Source: Formosa algae
GTDB lineage: Bacteria; Bacteroidota; Bacteroidia; Flavobacteriales; Flavobacteriaceae
NCBI RefSeq assembly: GCF_001439665.1
Contig: NZ_LMAK01000010.1
Span: 1-64,000, forward strand
Reading direction: 5' to 3'
DNA length: 64,000 nt
Positions within the stretch are counted from its first letter, which is position 1. Each line of letters begins with the position of its first letter. Positions 1 through 9,980 of this stretch are shown here, piece after piece. The position numbers were made by a program, and so were the translations under genes. The notes beneath the pieces are model-generated. The model was not told the DNA's origin and did not search any database. It saw only the letters and a program-made list of their open reading frames with translations.

Positions 1-249
1 CTTCAAGGATCTAGCCAAGGAGTAGAACAAGGCTTGCAAATAAAAGTAGGTGGCGAGAAGAACAATATCCGACTGCTACATGGAAATCTTCCAAATCAAA
101 ATGATTTTAAAGGCTTCGATTTTGAACTTAATAATCAGACGGAATATCCAGTGTATTTATCCAATAAAAGTTCTGGAGTAACAGGAGAATCTCAAGGGCC
201 AATTACCAATTTAGGCACAGACAATACCATAAAATTTATCAAAAAATAA
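1..249 (+). CDS. C-terminal fragment of secreted beta-helix protein (5' end outside window)
   Basis: The reading frame is open from base 1 (Leu-Gln-Gly-Ser-Ser-Gln...) to the TAA at 247-249, so this is the tail of a gene that begins upstream; the TTG at 34 is only an internal codon. The last about 40 residues (FDFELNNQTEYPVYLSNK then a PITNLG segment) line up with the ends of the beta-helix proteins at 299-1651 (LELINETGMPLKIG, then IIENNG) and 18822-20237 (IKLDNQTMAKILVYPG). I therefore infer a fourth member of that paralogous family. The gap to the next gene is only 49 bases, consistent with one operon. No catalytic function can be read from this fragment. Confidence 0.7.
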   Translation, partial: LQGSSQGVEQGLQIKVGGEKNNIRLLHGNLPNQNDFKGFDFELNNQTEYPVYLSNKSSGVTGESQGPITNLGTDNTIKFIKK

Positions 250-298
250 AGTGTATATCACCTATAGTTAAAGGTGAATACTTCAAAATTTAAAATAC

Positions 299-1651
299 AT
301 GACAATCATTTCTAGACTAATCGCGTTATTTATTTTTTTAGTTACGACAGCTAGTCAAGCTTCAGATATTCATATTAGTAGTCTCAGTGAATTAGCGAAA
401 TATGCTGGCGAATCTGGGCATGTTATTACTATGGAGCCGGGCGTATATAAACTAACTGATTATCTGATTTCAGATTCTATTAGTGCCCGTCGCAATCGTA
501 AGGTGTTTCAATATATTACATTCAGCGGAAGCAATAATGTGTTCAATCTTAAAGGTGTGGAAATTGAGTTGGATACTAAAATTAGAACGTTATTAAATCC
601 ACCAATTCATTCTGATGAGTTTTTGGTTACGGGTTCAAATAATGAATTTGTTGGGTTAACCATACGATGTGTTGGAAATGGCACTTCGCCAGGAGGTACG
701 GTACTTCAAGTGGCCGGAGAATCTAATGTGCTTAAAGATATTACGTTGCATGTTGCAGGCTCTTACCCTTATGGTTATGGCGATTTATTTGGAAAAGGTA
801 AGCAAGCAGAAACTACAATAAAACACAGAAAGCATAGCGGCCTTTTAGTTACAGGAAATGAAACGAAATTGTATAGATGTAAAGTGTATAGTCGTTCTTT
901 TGGACATTGTTTTTTTATTCAACAACATCCTAAAAATGTTTATTTCGAAGATTGTTATGCGGAAGGTGAAGTGCGCACAACCGATGCTGTGTTAGCCGAA
1001 ACCTCAGGGCCTGCATTTGATGTGAATTTTAAAACCTGGACTCAAAACCGAGAAGGAGAATATGTTGTCACACCTGGCTATATGAAATCGCTTTGCGAAG
1101 ATGGATTTAGAACATATGGTATATGCGAAAACATAACATTTAAAAATTGCACTGCCAAAAATACCCGTGGAGGATTTGAATTGCGTTTTAATAGTGCACG
1201 TTTAGAGGATTGTACAACTATAGGTACAGAACGTGCTTATTGGATTGGAGATAATACCACTATAATAAACTCTAAAGGCGATGCCAATTATGGCCCTTTA
1301 TTGTTTGTTGAGGGGAGTCATGTTGATGTTGAATTACGTGTAGATTCTACAGAATCTGATCGATTAGTACATTCATTAATTACTGTTTTAGGAGCAGATA
1401 ATAAAGTCGTGCTTAAAACTACAAATGATAAAAAGAAACAACACGAATTGCCAATTTTAATCGGGTATACACCACCGTTACATGGCGAATCTATGTCGCC
1501 GTATAGCGAAGCTGAAACTACAGGCCTAGAGCTTATAAATGAAACAGGAATGCCTCTAAAAATAGGCAAACAGGCCAAAGATGGCGTTATAAAAACCAAC
1601 GGAAATATTATAGAAAATAATGGGGTTAACGTGAAAGTGAGCGAACTCTAA
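299..1651 (+). CDS. Secreted right-handed parallel beta-helix protein, possible polysaccharide lyase or hydrolase
   Basis: A 450-residue protein with a Sec signal peptide (about residues 1-21, ending SQA) followed by repeated short beta-strand rungs (patterns such as NNVFNLKGVEIEL, NNEFVGLTIRC, NVLKDITLHV, ENITFKNCTAK) typical of a right-handed parallel beta-helix. It shares with 16566-18590 and 18822-20237 a PYGYG motif (about residue 158), a GH-x-x-F motif, an AETSG motif and a S/C-EDG-[FI]-R-x-Y motif. Beta-helix folds are used by several lyase families (PL1, PL6, PL9) and by GH28, but none of their signatures is clear to me. Location between a related gene and a heparinase-like lyase supports a role in glycan breakdown. 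The function is unassigned. Confidence 0.8.
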   Translation: MTIISRLIALFIFLVTTASQASDIHISSLSELAKYAGESGHVITMEPGVYKLTDYLISDSISARRNRKVFQYITFSGSNNVFNLKGVEIELDTKIRTLLNPPIHSDEFLVTGSNNEFVGLTIRCVGNGTSPGGTVLQVAGESNVLKDITLHVAGSYPYGYGDLFGKGKQAETTIKHRKHSGLLVTGNETKLYRCKVYSRSFGHCFFIQQHPKNVYFEDCYAEGEVRTTDAVLAETSGPAFDVNFKTWTQNREGEYVVTPGYMKSLCEDGFRTYGICENITFKNCTAKNTRGGFELRFNSARLEDCTTIGTERAYWIGDNTTIINSKGDANYGPLLFVEGSHVDVELRVDSTESDRLVHSLITVLGADNKVVLKTTNDKKKQHELPILIGYTPPLHGESMSPYSEAETTGLELINETGMPLKIGKQAKDGVIKTNGNIIENNGVNVKVSEL

Positions 1652-1690
1652 TTTTGAGCTGTTTGGTATTAGAAAATAAAAGATAAAAGC

Positions 1691-4600
1691 ATGAAAATAG
1701 AAATGTACAGGAGCTATATTATGAAGTGTGTGTTAGTGTTAACCATGATTATGTTCGCAGAATCTGGTTTTGCACAACACGTAAATCACATTGGAAGTTC
1801 CGATTTTTTAGATTGGAACGGCATCTCTAAAGTAAAGAAAGCGGTGGCTACAGTAAAGTCTAAAGATACTATATCTTATACGTATTCGAATCAAAATAGA
1901 GTGTATTTTCCTGGAATTAGTAGACCCTTTCAAGGTGATGCAGCCGATTGGACGCGCTATAGCGGACTCACTTTGGATGTGTTTTTTAAGGAAGAGACAA
2001 CGGCACAAATCAGTGCGATTTTTAAAGTAGACTCTTTAGATTATGGCGATTTAAATCCTGTGAGTAAGGCTAAAGTTGAAGTGACGGGAAAAGGGTGGCA
2101 TTCAGTATATATTCCTTGGAATCTGTTCGACGTAGATGCTGGTCAGCGAACCGCAACACTTTTTGCTGTAAAACATGTATTACTTTCTATAGATTCAGAT
2201 ACAAACCGAAACTATCAAATTAAAAATATTCAACTGACAAAAGGTAAAACTACTTTTTTAGAAGCTGAAATTCAAGGAAAATCTGCTAAGGCTGGGACAA
2301 CAGTTTCTTATGAATTTAAAATAGGAAATACTACAAATCAACCCCAAGCCGTACAACTTGTTATTGAAACTGTGGGCTGGGAATCCATGAAAGCACATAT
2401 TGAACAGAGTCAGTTGCAATTGGCTCCTGGAGAAGTAAAAACGGGTACATTAACGGTTGATATTCCTGAACATCTACCAGAAGGTATTCGTGAAAATCAA
2501 GTCATTAAAGCTATTGCGAACGGCGCAGGAGAATCTGTGGCTACACTTGAGTTTATAACAGCAGTGAGTATTCCGTTTCCAAATATTGTATTTACCGAAT
2601 CGGGATGGGATAACGTAAGAGCAAAGACTGATAAATACGATTGGGCAAAGGAAGGGCTTCAAGATTATATTAAAAAAGCAGAACGTTGGACTGTGCCAGA
2701 TGGTGCCGATTTTTCAGAAGACACGGAACGTCTGCTTGGGCAAGCTGTTTTTAGAACCGACGGCCGCGAGATTTATAGTTGTGCGATAGCCTATCAGTTA
2801 ACCGGAAATGAAGCATACGCCGCAAAATGTATAACATTATTACGCCGATTAACCGATCCAAAAACAGGATACCCAGCCACTTTAGTGGGTGGTAGTAATT
2901 CATTTGTGGGGGAAGGTAAATTTTGGCAAGCCGTGGGTAGAATGTACGATTTAATAAGAACGAGTCCGCAGCTTACAGATCAAGATAGACAAAGAACAGA
3001 ACACACCTTCAGACTTTTTGTAACACAAACGCTAAAAGGAAATACAAAAGGCGCGATTAGTAATTGGAATGTGGCAGAAATAACAGCTGCATTTTATTGT
3101 GCCATGAATTTACAAGATTGGCATCTTATTAATCAACTTTTAGAAGGGCCAACAGGAATTTATAAACATTTAGAGCATGGTATTATGAGCGATGGCTGGT
3201 GGTACGAATGTGCGGTGGGGTATAACAATTGGGTAGCAACAGAGTTTTCTGAAATCGCTCTAGCCTTACAACCTTGGGGTATTAATTTTAAAGATCGCAC
3301 ATTTCCTATTGGTACTACCAAACACTTTTCATTATTGTCTAGCAGACGACAAGGAGGTATCATGGGTATGGAATTCGAAAAATGGGGAAAGATAGAACGC
3401 AATAATGTAAGTATAAAAGACATGTGGGATGCTTCAATTCCGTTTATGGATTTCCGTGGTGTTCTTCTAGCTGTAAATGATGCTGTAGAAGATAAACTTT
3501 CTGGGAAATCTTACGAGTTAGCCTATTATTTATATAGAGACCCAGAATATGCTGCAATAATAAATCGGGATGAGAAGCGTGATTTATTATATGGTGTACC
3601 AGATCTTCCAGATGTGACTTCAGAAAAAATGAGCGTGTCGGCATATGCCGATAATATGGGAATCGTGCAATTGCGTTCTCAAACAGAAAATAGGCCGCAG
3701 AGTGAACAAATTCAAGCTGCCATGCATTACGGATCTCATGGTGGTTATCATGGGCATTTCGACAGAACGAATTTAGTACATATGAGCCGTTACGGGCGTA
3801 GTTTTTATGGGACTTTAATGTTTTGGTATGGCTACGGCAGTTATTTATATAAGTTTTGGAAACAAACCTCTGTAAATAAAAATATGGTGGTGGTCGATCA
3901 GAAAATGCAACAGCCGGTAGAGAATTCGAGACTGTTATTTCATTCAGGGGACATGATGCAAGCCACGGTATTAGAAACGGATTCTAAATGGAGTCATCCG
4001 CCGTATGGAGGCATTCCAAATTCGAAACAAACCTTTGCAGAGAAAATGTGGGAAGAGGGTCGTACTATTGAATTACCTGAAAATCAACCTGAATTTGGTG
4101 AAGTTTCCGAATTTACAGAACCTGTATTACAGCGTCGTGCAATGATTGTATTAGACGATTATATTGTGATGGCAGATTATTTAAAAGGAGATAAAGAACA
4201 CGAATTCGATTGGATGTTCCAAGCAAAAGGATTTAAAGGCATCACAGCAGATCAGGTTGAATTTTCGCATCATACCAATCAGATGAATGCAAATCCTATT
4301 GGAAGTGCGCAATTTATTACCGATTGTAATTGGTACGATGTATCGGGAACGTCGCGTACTCAATTTGAAATGTGTTGGGGTGAGGGTTGCGATAATGAAG
4401 GTATACGTTTACCAAATAGCATCGATGGGCCGTTAAAAATAGACGTCTTTAATGCGTGGCCAAAACAAAGTGAAGTGATGATCGGGACGTCTACCGAAGG
4501 ATTCTACGTGAATAAGCAATTGTGGTATACGGCTAGAGCTGATAATCAAGAAATTCTGAATGATAGCACAGGCGCTTGGATTTTAGGAAGCAAACCTATA

Positions 4601-5218
4601 AAATTAAATATCACAGGTAAAAAACAATTGGTGCTCACTACTAAAATACCAGGAAAAATTAGGAATAATACTATCTTTTGGGGAGATGCTAAGGTTATTC
4701 TTAAGGATGGGTCTGAAGTATATGTTTCTGATTTACCTGTTACATATGATAATATGTTAATGCCAGAACAAAAGGGTAAAGATTATTATGGTGGTCCAAT
4801 TAAAATTGCTGGAGAATCAATGGAACATTCAGCACCTGGAATGCCAATACATTATAAGTCTGAAGCCAAAATTACTATTGATTTAAGCGGACTAAATGCA
4901 GTGCGATTTGAGGCTAAAATAGGTGGGGATTTTCCATTAGGCGACGAAACGTCACGTTTAAAATCTATGGCGGTAAGAACGAAAGGGAAATCGGCTAGAT
5001 ACCTCGCGGTAATCGAACCTTACGAAAATCAATCTGTAATAGAATCGGTAGAAGCTAAAAATGAAAATGAACTTATAGTAACTTTAATCGATGGACGTGT
5101 ACAACATTTAACGCTTCAAGCTTTGGAACATGATACCAATAAAGTTCAGGTTACGGTCGAAGAATTTAAGAATGGCACTCTATTAAGAAGTGAGACCACT
5201 GTTCACGATAAAAAATAA
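1691..5218 (+). CDS. Heparinase II/III-like polysaccharide lyase with N-terminal carbohydrate-binding-like domain
   Basis: A 1175-residue secreted protein. The signal peptide ends at SGFAQ (about residue 29); Met11 (base 1721) is an alternative start. Residues about 30-185 look like a jelly-roll/CBM-type domain, about 190-290 like an Ig-like domain, and the rest like the alpha/alpha-toroid plus beta-sandwich of heparinase II/III-type lyases: N-W-N around 470, DGWWYE around 501, and HGGYHGHFDR starting at His683, which supplies Tyr/His candidates for catalysis. The neighbour at 14061-16553 is a shorter paralogue lacking the N-terminal CBM-like part. Expected action is beta-elimination next to a uronic acid, in the periplasm or at the cell surface. 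The exact PL family and substrate are not determinable here. Confidence 0.82.
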   Translation: MKIEMYRSYIMKCVLVLTMIMFAESGFAQHVNHIGSSDFLDWNGISKVKKAVATVKSKDTISYTYSNQNRVYFPGISRPFQGDAADWTRYSGLTLDVFFKEETTAQISAIFKVDSLDYGDLNPVSKAKVEVTGKGWHSVYIPWNLFDVDAGQRTATLFAVKHVLLSIDSDTNRNYQIKNIQLTKGKTTFLEAEIQGKSAKAGTTVSYEFKIGNTTNQPQAVQLVIETVGWESMKAHIEQSQLQLAPGEVKTGTLTVDIPEHLPEGIRENQVIKAIANGAGESVATLEFITAVSIPFPNIVFTESGWDNVRAKTDKYDWAKEGLQDYIKKAERWTVPDGADFSEDTERLLGQAVFRTDGREIYSCAIAYQLTGNEAYAAKCITLLRRLTDPKTGYPATLVGGSNSFVGEGKFWQAVGRMYDLIRTSPQLTDQDRQRTEHTFRLFVTQTLKGNTKGAISNWNVAEITAAFYCAMNLQDWHLINQLLEGPTGIYKHLEHGIMSDGWWYECAVGYNNWVATEFSEIALALQPWGINFKDRTFPIGTTKHFSLLSSRRQGGIMGMEFEKWGKIERNNVSIKDMWDASIPFMDFRGVLLAVNDAVEDKLSGKSYELAYYLYRDPEYAAIINRDEKRDLLYGVPDLPDVTSEKMSVSAYADNMGIVQLRSQTENRPQSEQIQAAMHYGSHGGYHGHFDRTNLVHMSRYGRSFYGTLMFWYGYGSYLYKFWKQTSVNKNMVVVDQKMQQPVENSRLLFHSGDMMQATVLETDSKWSHPPYGGIPNSKQTFAEKMWEEGRTIELPENQPEFGEVSEFTEPVLQRRAMIVLDDYIVMADYLKGDKEHEFDWMFQAKGFKGITADQVEFSHHTNQMNANPIGSAQFITDCNWYDVSGTSRTQFEMCWGEGCDNEGIRLPNSIDGPLKIDVFNAWPKQSEVMIGTSTEGFYVNKQLWYTARADNQEILNDSTGAWILGSKPIKLNITGKKQLVLTTKIPGKIRNNTIFWGDAKVILKDGSEVYVSDLPVTYDNMLMPEQKGKDYYGGPIKIAGESMEHSAPGMPIHYKSEAKITIDLSGLNAVRFEAKIGGDFPLGDETSRLKSMAVRTKGKSARYLAVIEPYENQSVIESVEAKNENELIVTLIDGRVQHLTLQALEHDTNKVQVTVEEFKNGTLLRSETTVHDKK

Positions 5219-5399
5219 ATTGAGTTATAATAATTTGAAAGGCAAATTCATAGTAGACAATCTAATAGTTTTAAATGGGCTATAATTTAGGGCATATGGA
5301 TTATAGTTTATATGAAAAAATCTCTCAAATTTTTATACTTGTATCTCCTAAGATCTTTTAGGATATGACATATGATACGGTTTAAAAAAAAAAATACTT

Positions 5400-6758
5400 A
5401 TGAAAATAAAATGGACAATATTAGTATGCATCATTAATATGGGGTTTGGGTTTGCTCAAAATCCAATATTCACTAATGTATTTACCGCAGATCCATCACC
5501 ACATGTTTGGCCAGACGATCCCAACACGCTTTGGGTTTACACCAGTCATGACGAGCCAGGTTCTAATAATCATTATGGAATGACGGGTTACCACGCCTTT
5601 TCTTCAACAGATTTGGTAAACTGGACAGATCACGGACGCATTTTACATTTAGAGAATGTAGATTGGGCAGAGAGTCATGCTTGGGCTATGGATGCCGCCT
5701 TTTATCGCGGACAATATTATTTAATTTATTGTATGAAAGAAGCCGGAATCGGACTCTTTAGAACAGGAATCGCACGAAGCGATTCACCTCAAGGACCGTT
5801 TACAGATTTAGGTTATGTAAAAGGCGTGGAATTTGGCCAAGACCCCGCGTTATTTATTGATGATGATGGAACGCCATATTTATATTGGGGACATGATCGT
5901 AAGTGTTTTGCGGCCGAATTGAACGAAGATTTAATGTCGATTAAACCAGAAACCTATGTCGATTTAACACCGCAATTAACACATGTGTTTGAAGGGCCTT
6001 GGGTACACAAACGCAAAGGAAAATATTATTTAACTTATCCAGGTTTAACACCAAGACGCTGGCCAGAAAAAATGTTCTATGCTGTAGCTGATAAACCTCT
6101 AGGGCCCTACGAGTTTAAAGATGTATTTATAGACGATTTTGAAGGTCAGAGTGGTACAAATCACGGCGGAACTGTAACTTTTAAAGGTAAAGATATTATG
6201 TTTTATCACAGTGCCTGGATGTCTGGTGGTTTAAGCGAAACCCGTTCCTCTATGGCCGATTATTTAAAGTATGATAAAAATGGAGATATCATTCCAATTG
6301 TACCCTCAAAAGAAGGTTTAGGGAATGCAAAACGGACGAGAACAACCTTGCTTTTAGAGGCTGAAAACGGATTTGCTGCAGGTGGCGAATTGTATAACGT
6401 CTTTGTCGACACTTATATAAAAGGGTATAGCGGTAAAGGCTACGTTACAAATTTTGATAATCCGTACGACCATGTCTCTATTTTAGCTCAAGTTGCTAAA
6501 CCAGCCAAGTATCGATTTATCGTAAGTTATGCCTCTCCAGATGGCGATTCTAATCACGATATTTTAATCAATAGTCATATTTATCGCGAGTTTAAATTTC
6601 CGCAGACTAAAACATTTAAAGAAATAGATTTTGGTTTGGTCGATTTAAAAGCAGGAGATAATCTGGTGCGCATTTTCAAAAAAGATTGGAAACCATCAAA
6701 AGGAGATATCGCGATAGATTATATAAAATTAGTTCAAGTGTTTGAAGACGAGCAATAA
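5400..6758 (+). CDS. Glycoside hydrolase family 43 with C-terminal CBM-like domain
   Basis: 452 residues with a signal peptide ending FGFAQ (residue 20). The five-bladed propeller of GH43 is supported by ADPSPHV (candidate base Asp31), FGQDPALFIDDDG (Asp148) and FEGPWV (candidate acid Glu198), the usual Asp/Asp/Glu spacing for the family. From about residue 320 a second domain starting LLLEAENG resembles CBM6/CBM35 beta-sandwiches. GH43 enzymes usually remove xylose, arabinose or galactose units. It is followed by the GH39 gene 52 bases downstream, so the two are probably co-transcribed. A hairpin/T-tract terminator closes that pair at 8529. Side-chain removal from the target glycan is an inference. 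Confidence 0.88.
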   Translation: MKIKWTILVCIINMGFGFAQNPIFTNVFTADPSPHVWPDDPNTLWVYTSHDEPGSNNHYGMTGYHAFSSTDLVNWTDHGRILHLENVDWAESHAWAMDAAFYRGQYYLIYCMKEAGIGLFRTGIARSDSPQGPFTDLGYVKGVEFGQDPALFIDDDGTPYLYWGHDRKCFAAELNEDLMSIKPETYVDLTPQLTHVFEGPWVHKRKGKYYLTYPGLTPRRWPEKMFYAVADKPLGPYEFKDVFIDDFEGQSGTNHGGTVTFKGKDIMFYHSAWMSGGLSETRSSMADYLKYDKNGDIIPIVPSKEGLGNAKRTRTTLLLEAENGFAAGGELYNVFVDTYIKGYSGKGYVTNFDNPYDHVSILAQVAKPAKYRFIVSYASPDGDSNHDILINSHIYREFKFPQTKTFKEIDFGLVDLKAGDNLVRIFKKDWKPSKGDIAIDYIKLVQVFEDEQ

Positions 6759-6810
6759 CGTTCTGTTTTCAAAAGAAATAAAATAAACTAAAAATTAAAA
6801 CGAATAAAGC

Positions 6811-8445
6811 ATGAAAAGGATATTAATACTCGTCTTACTCTTAGCGCAAGCGGGAGTAGGTTTTTCCCAAAATGTCTCGGTGAACGCAAATACACAAGGT
6901 GAAAAATTTGAACATCTTTGGAGCAAAAGTGTAGGTGCCGGTCGGGCAAATGAAGCATTACGGGCAGGGTGGTTAGAACAATTGGAAAAGGTGCAAGAAG
7001 AATGTGGTTTTGAAACCGTACGTTTTCACGGTTTGTTTCACGACGACATGTTTCCCATTGTGGAAGTGGATGGCAAAGAAGTGTATAACTGGCAATATAT
7101 CGATGAGGTTTTCGATCGTTTATTAGATTTAAATGTGCGTCCGTTTGTAGAGTTGGCTTACTTTCCTAAAAGTATGGCAGCCGAAGATTCTAAAACCATC
7201 TTTTGGTGGAAAGCGAATATAACGCCTGGTCCAGAGTATCAAAAAAAATGGTATAATTTAGTTGAGGCTTTTACGCAACACGTGGTAGATCGCTACGGTA
7301 TAGATGAAGTTCGTGGCTGGTATTTTGAAGTCTGGAACGAACCTAACTTGTATGGTTTGTTTTGGGATGCCACAAAAACTCAGTATTTCGAATTGTATAA
7401 AGCTTCTGTTCAAGCCGTGCGTTCTGTCGATAGTCAGTTAAAAGTAGGAGGACCTTCTACTAGTAATTTTGTGGCCGACGATCGTCATGAAGGAGAAATA
7501 ACAGATACAAAAGGGTCTACCAAAACATTTACAGCAGAGAATATAAACGATTTACAGTGGAAAGGGGTTTGGATAGAAGATTTCTTAGCGTATTGCGCAA
7601 AGGAAAAATTGCCGGTAGATTTTATTTCTACACATCCGTATCCAACAGATTATCCTTTAGACCCTCGAACCGGAAAAGGGAAAGACTTTTCTAGAAATGT
7701 GCATTCAACGGTGGTCGATATTAAATGGTTAAACGAGGTGATTAAAACCAGTGCGTATCCAAATGCAGAAATTCATTTAACCGAGTGGAATACGAGTCCG
7801 AATAGTCGCGATGCGATGCACGATTTCTTACCACCAGCAGCTTATATTGTACGTACAAATTTAGAGAGTATTGGTTTAACCAACTCCTTAGCATTTTGGA
7901 CGTTTACCGATGTTTTTGAAGAAAAAGGAGGCGGACACAGTATCTTCCACGGCGGATTTGGAATGATAAACTTTCAGGGTTTGGTTAAGCCTTCATATCA
8001 TGCCTACCGTATGTTGCATCATTTAGGTGATGAAAAATTATTTAAAAATGATTACTTATTTGTCAGTAAAAAATCAAGTAATGGTAAAGTGGTGGCTTTA
8101 GCTTATAATTATCCAGAAGATCATTATAAAGCCGTGCCAGCAAGTATTAAAAAGATTGATAAATACGAGCGCGGAGAAACACGTCAGTTAACTATGGAAT
8201 TAACCAATTTAAAACCAGGAACTCAATTTAAGTTGGAAACTTTAGATAAAGATCATGGTAATATTTACAATTCTTGGGAAAATATGGGGAAACCAGAACC
8301 TCCAACACGAGAGCAAATTAAAGTGTTGAAAAAAGCTGCCGAAGCTCTAAATACTGAAATTATTACAGTTGGTGACAATGGTAAATTCAATATCAATCGT
8401 GTTATGAGTCCGTGGAGTGTGGTTTTGATTGAACAAATAAATTAA
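6811..8445 (+). CDS. Glycoside hydrolase family 39 (beta-xylosidase / iduronidase-type)
   Basis: 544 residues; signal peptide ends VGFSQ (residue 20). A TIM barrel typical of GH39 and clan GH-A: FEVWNEPN places the acid/base at Glu177, and HLTEWN places the nucleophile at Glu325. STHPYP, and WTFTDVFEE with HGGFGM near the end of the barrel, are also characteristic, followed by a C-terminal beta-sandwich. GH39 retaining enzymes act on beta-xylosides or alpha-L-iduronides, and members occur in PULs for uronate-containing algal polysaccharides. Which of these activities applies cannot be told from the sequence. It is the last gene of the GH43-GH39 pair, before the terminator at 8529-8571. Confidence 0.9.
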   Translation: MKRILILVLLLAQAGVGFSQNVSVNANTQGEKFEHLWSKSVGAGRANEALRAGWLEQLEKVQEECGFETVRFHGLFHDDMFPIVEVDGKEVYNWQYIDEVFDRLLDLNVRPFVELAYFPKSMAAEDSKTIFWWKANITPGPEYQKKWYNLVEAFTQHVVDRYGIDEVRGWYFEVWNEPNLYGLFWDATKTQYFELYKASVQAVRSVDSQLKVGGPSTSNFVADDRHEGEITDTKGSTKTFTAENINDLQWKGVWIEDFLAYCAKEKLPVDFISTHPYPTDYPLDPRTGKGKDFSRNVHSTVVDIKWLNEVIKTSAYPNAEIHLTEWNTSPNSRDAMHDFLPPAAYIVRTNLESIGLTNSLAFWTFTDVFEEKGGGHSIFHGGFGMINFQGLVKPSYHAYRMLHHLGDEKLFKNDYLFVSKKSSNGKVVALAYNYPEDHYKAVPASIKKIDKYERGETRQLTMELTNLKPGTQFKLETLDKDHGNIYNSWENMGKPEPPTREQIKVLKKAAEALNTEIITVGDNGKFNINRVMSPWSVVLIEQIN

Positions 8446-8761
8446 AGGGAACTATTACGAATAAAAATATCTAAATTGTTGACTTTTAAACCCACTTAGC
8501 GGTAAGTGATTTATAATAAAATGATAGGGTGAATCAAAGTAGTAAAAGGCTATTTTGATTCACTTTTTTTTATTTTATTTCTAAATGGGTAGGCTTGCCA
8601 AATTTAAATTCTACATCTGTTACATTATAATAACACTATTAAAGTCCGTGAAAATGCGTTCGTAATGCTTGTAATGACTTATAAGTGCTATTATTTGAAT
8701 GATAATTTATACACTTCTCATTTTAGTCTTTATAATTTTAAGGAAGCTAAAATGTTTCAAT
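8446..8761 (+). other. Intergenic region with terminator, upstream of GH88 gene
   Basis: 316 bases without a gene. The first part carries the strong terminator at 8529-8571. The rest is AT-rich leader for the GH88 gene. I do not find a convincing TTTG / TAnnTTTG Bacteroidota promoter; TATTATTTG at about 8689 is one base off in spacing. Confidence 0.6.
8529..8571 (+). terminator. Rho-independent terminator after GH39 gene
   Basis: A 14-bp stem (GTGAATCAAAGTAG pairing with CTATTTTGATTCAC, one G-T wobble), a 7-base loop, then eight T residues and more T-rich sequence. It lies 84 bases after the GH39 stop codon. Confidence 0.9.
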
Positions 8762-9970
8762 ATGAAAGTTTATAATACGAGTTTATTAATTGTGCTAATT
8801 CTTTTTACATTAACGAGTTGCCGTGATCAAAAAAAAATAGCGACAACTTCAGAGGTCGATCAGGTGTTACAAGCCAACACTGAAAAGATAAGTAAAGTGG
8901 TTAATCACATAAAAGTTAGAGATAGTTTTCCAAGAACTATTCTTAAGGAAGATACCGAATGGGATTTGGTTGGTGTGCGTGATTGGTGTAGTGGGTTTTG
9001 GCCGGGTGTCTTGTGGTATGGTTATGAGTTTTCTGGAGATGAAAGTTTAAAACAAGCTGCTCAAGAATTTACAGAACCAATTAAAACCATTGCATATACA
9101 CCTGCTACAGATCATGATATCGGATTTCAAGTGTATTGTAGTTTTGGCAATGGGTATCGCTTAACAGGAAATGAAGCCTATAAAAAAGTGATGCTAGCTG
9201 CTGCCGACACTTTAGCAACTTTATACAATCCTAAAGTAGGCAGTATTCAATCGTGGTTAGGAAAACCAGAGTATCCTCACAATACCATTATCGATAATAT
9301 GATGAATTTAGAGTTGCTGTTTTGGGCAGCTAAAAACGGAGGTTCAAAATCATTGTATGATATAGCCGAAAGTCATGCCGAAGTGACCATGAAGAACTTG
9401 GTAAGACCCGATTATTCAACCTATCACTTAGGGTCTTTTGATGACGAAACAGGAGAATTCTTAAGAGGAGTGGCACACCAAGGCTATGCAGACGATTCCA
9501 TGTGGGCACGCGGACAAACTTGGGGAATTTACGGTTTTGCTTTTTCGTATAGAGAAACAGGGCGTGAAGATTTTTTAGACACCTCGATAAAATTAGCAGA
9601 TAAATATTTAGAACGCTTGCCTGAAGACGGTGTGCCGTTTTGGGATTTCGACGATCCTAAAATCCCCAACGCACCAAAAGATGCTTCGGCAGCAGCAGTT
9701 GCGGCTTGTGGGATGCTCGAATTGTCTACGCTAGTTAAGGACGAAAAATTAAAAGAAAAATATTTCAATCAGGCGAAACGCTTTATCAAAGCACTGTCTT
9801 CAGAGCATTATTTAAGTGGCGATACTAACCAGTCTTTGTTACTGCATTCTACTGGACATCATCCCAGAAATTCAGAAATAGATGCCTCTATTATTTATGC
9901 CGATTATTATTATATGGAGGCCTTATTGCGTTTAAAGAAAATAGAAAATACAACGGTTATAAATCCTTAA
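8762..9970 (+). CDS. Glycoside hydrolase family 88, unsaturated glucuronyl hydrolase, lipoprotein
   Basis: I choose the ATG at 8762 rather than 8699 because it gives a clean lipoprotein signal (MKVYNTSLL...TLTSC, lipobox Cys at residue 20), like its paralogue at 25436. 402 residues, usual for GH88. Family hallmarks include DWCSGFWPGVLWY, DHDIGF (Asp117/Asp119), IIDNMMNLELL (Asp178) and HQGYADDSMWARGQ. GH88 enzymes hydrate the 4,5-double bond of the unsaturated uronic acid left by lyases and so release it. Its presence says that the locus cleaves by lyase action. It sits 10 bases before the nucleoside-hydrolase-like gene. It is very similar to 25436-26671 over its whole length. Confidence 0.92.
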   Translation: MKVYNTSLLIVLILFTLTSCRDQKKIATTSEVDQVLQANTEKISKVVNHIKVRDSFPRTILKEDTEWDLVGVRDWCSGFWPGVLWYGYEFSGDESLKQAAQEFTEPIKTIAYTPATDHDIGFQVYCSFGNGYRLTGNEAYKKVMLAAADTLATLYNPKVGSIQSWLGKPEYPHNTIIDNMMNLELLFWAAKNGGSKSLYDIAESHAEVTMKNLVRPDYSTYHLGSFDDETGEFLRGVAHQGYADDSMWARGQTWGIYGFAFSYRETGREDFLDTSIKLADKYLERLPEDGVPFWDFDDPKIPNAPKDASAAAVAACGMLELSTLVKDEKLKEKYFNQAKRFIKALSSEHYLSGDTNQSLLLHSTGHHPRNSEIDASIIYADYYYMEALLRLKKIENTTVINP

Positions 9971-9980
9971 AATTTAAAAT

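Noticed and set aside
1318-1599. Minus-strand ORFs of 60-105 codons inside many genes (for example here, 15238-15519 and 19568-19885)
   Set aside because: They lie antisense to well-supported genes, have no family resemblance, and arise from the codon bias of the + strand genes.
8699-8761. Extended start of the first GH88 gene
   Set aside because: The extra 21 residues precede a complete lipoprotein signal and are absent from the paralogue at 25436.
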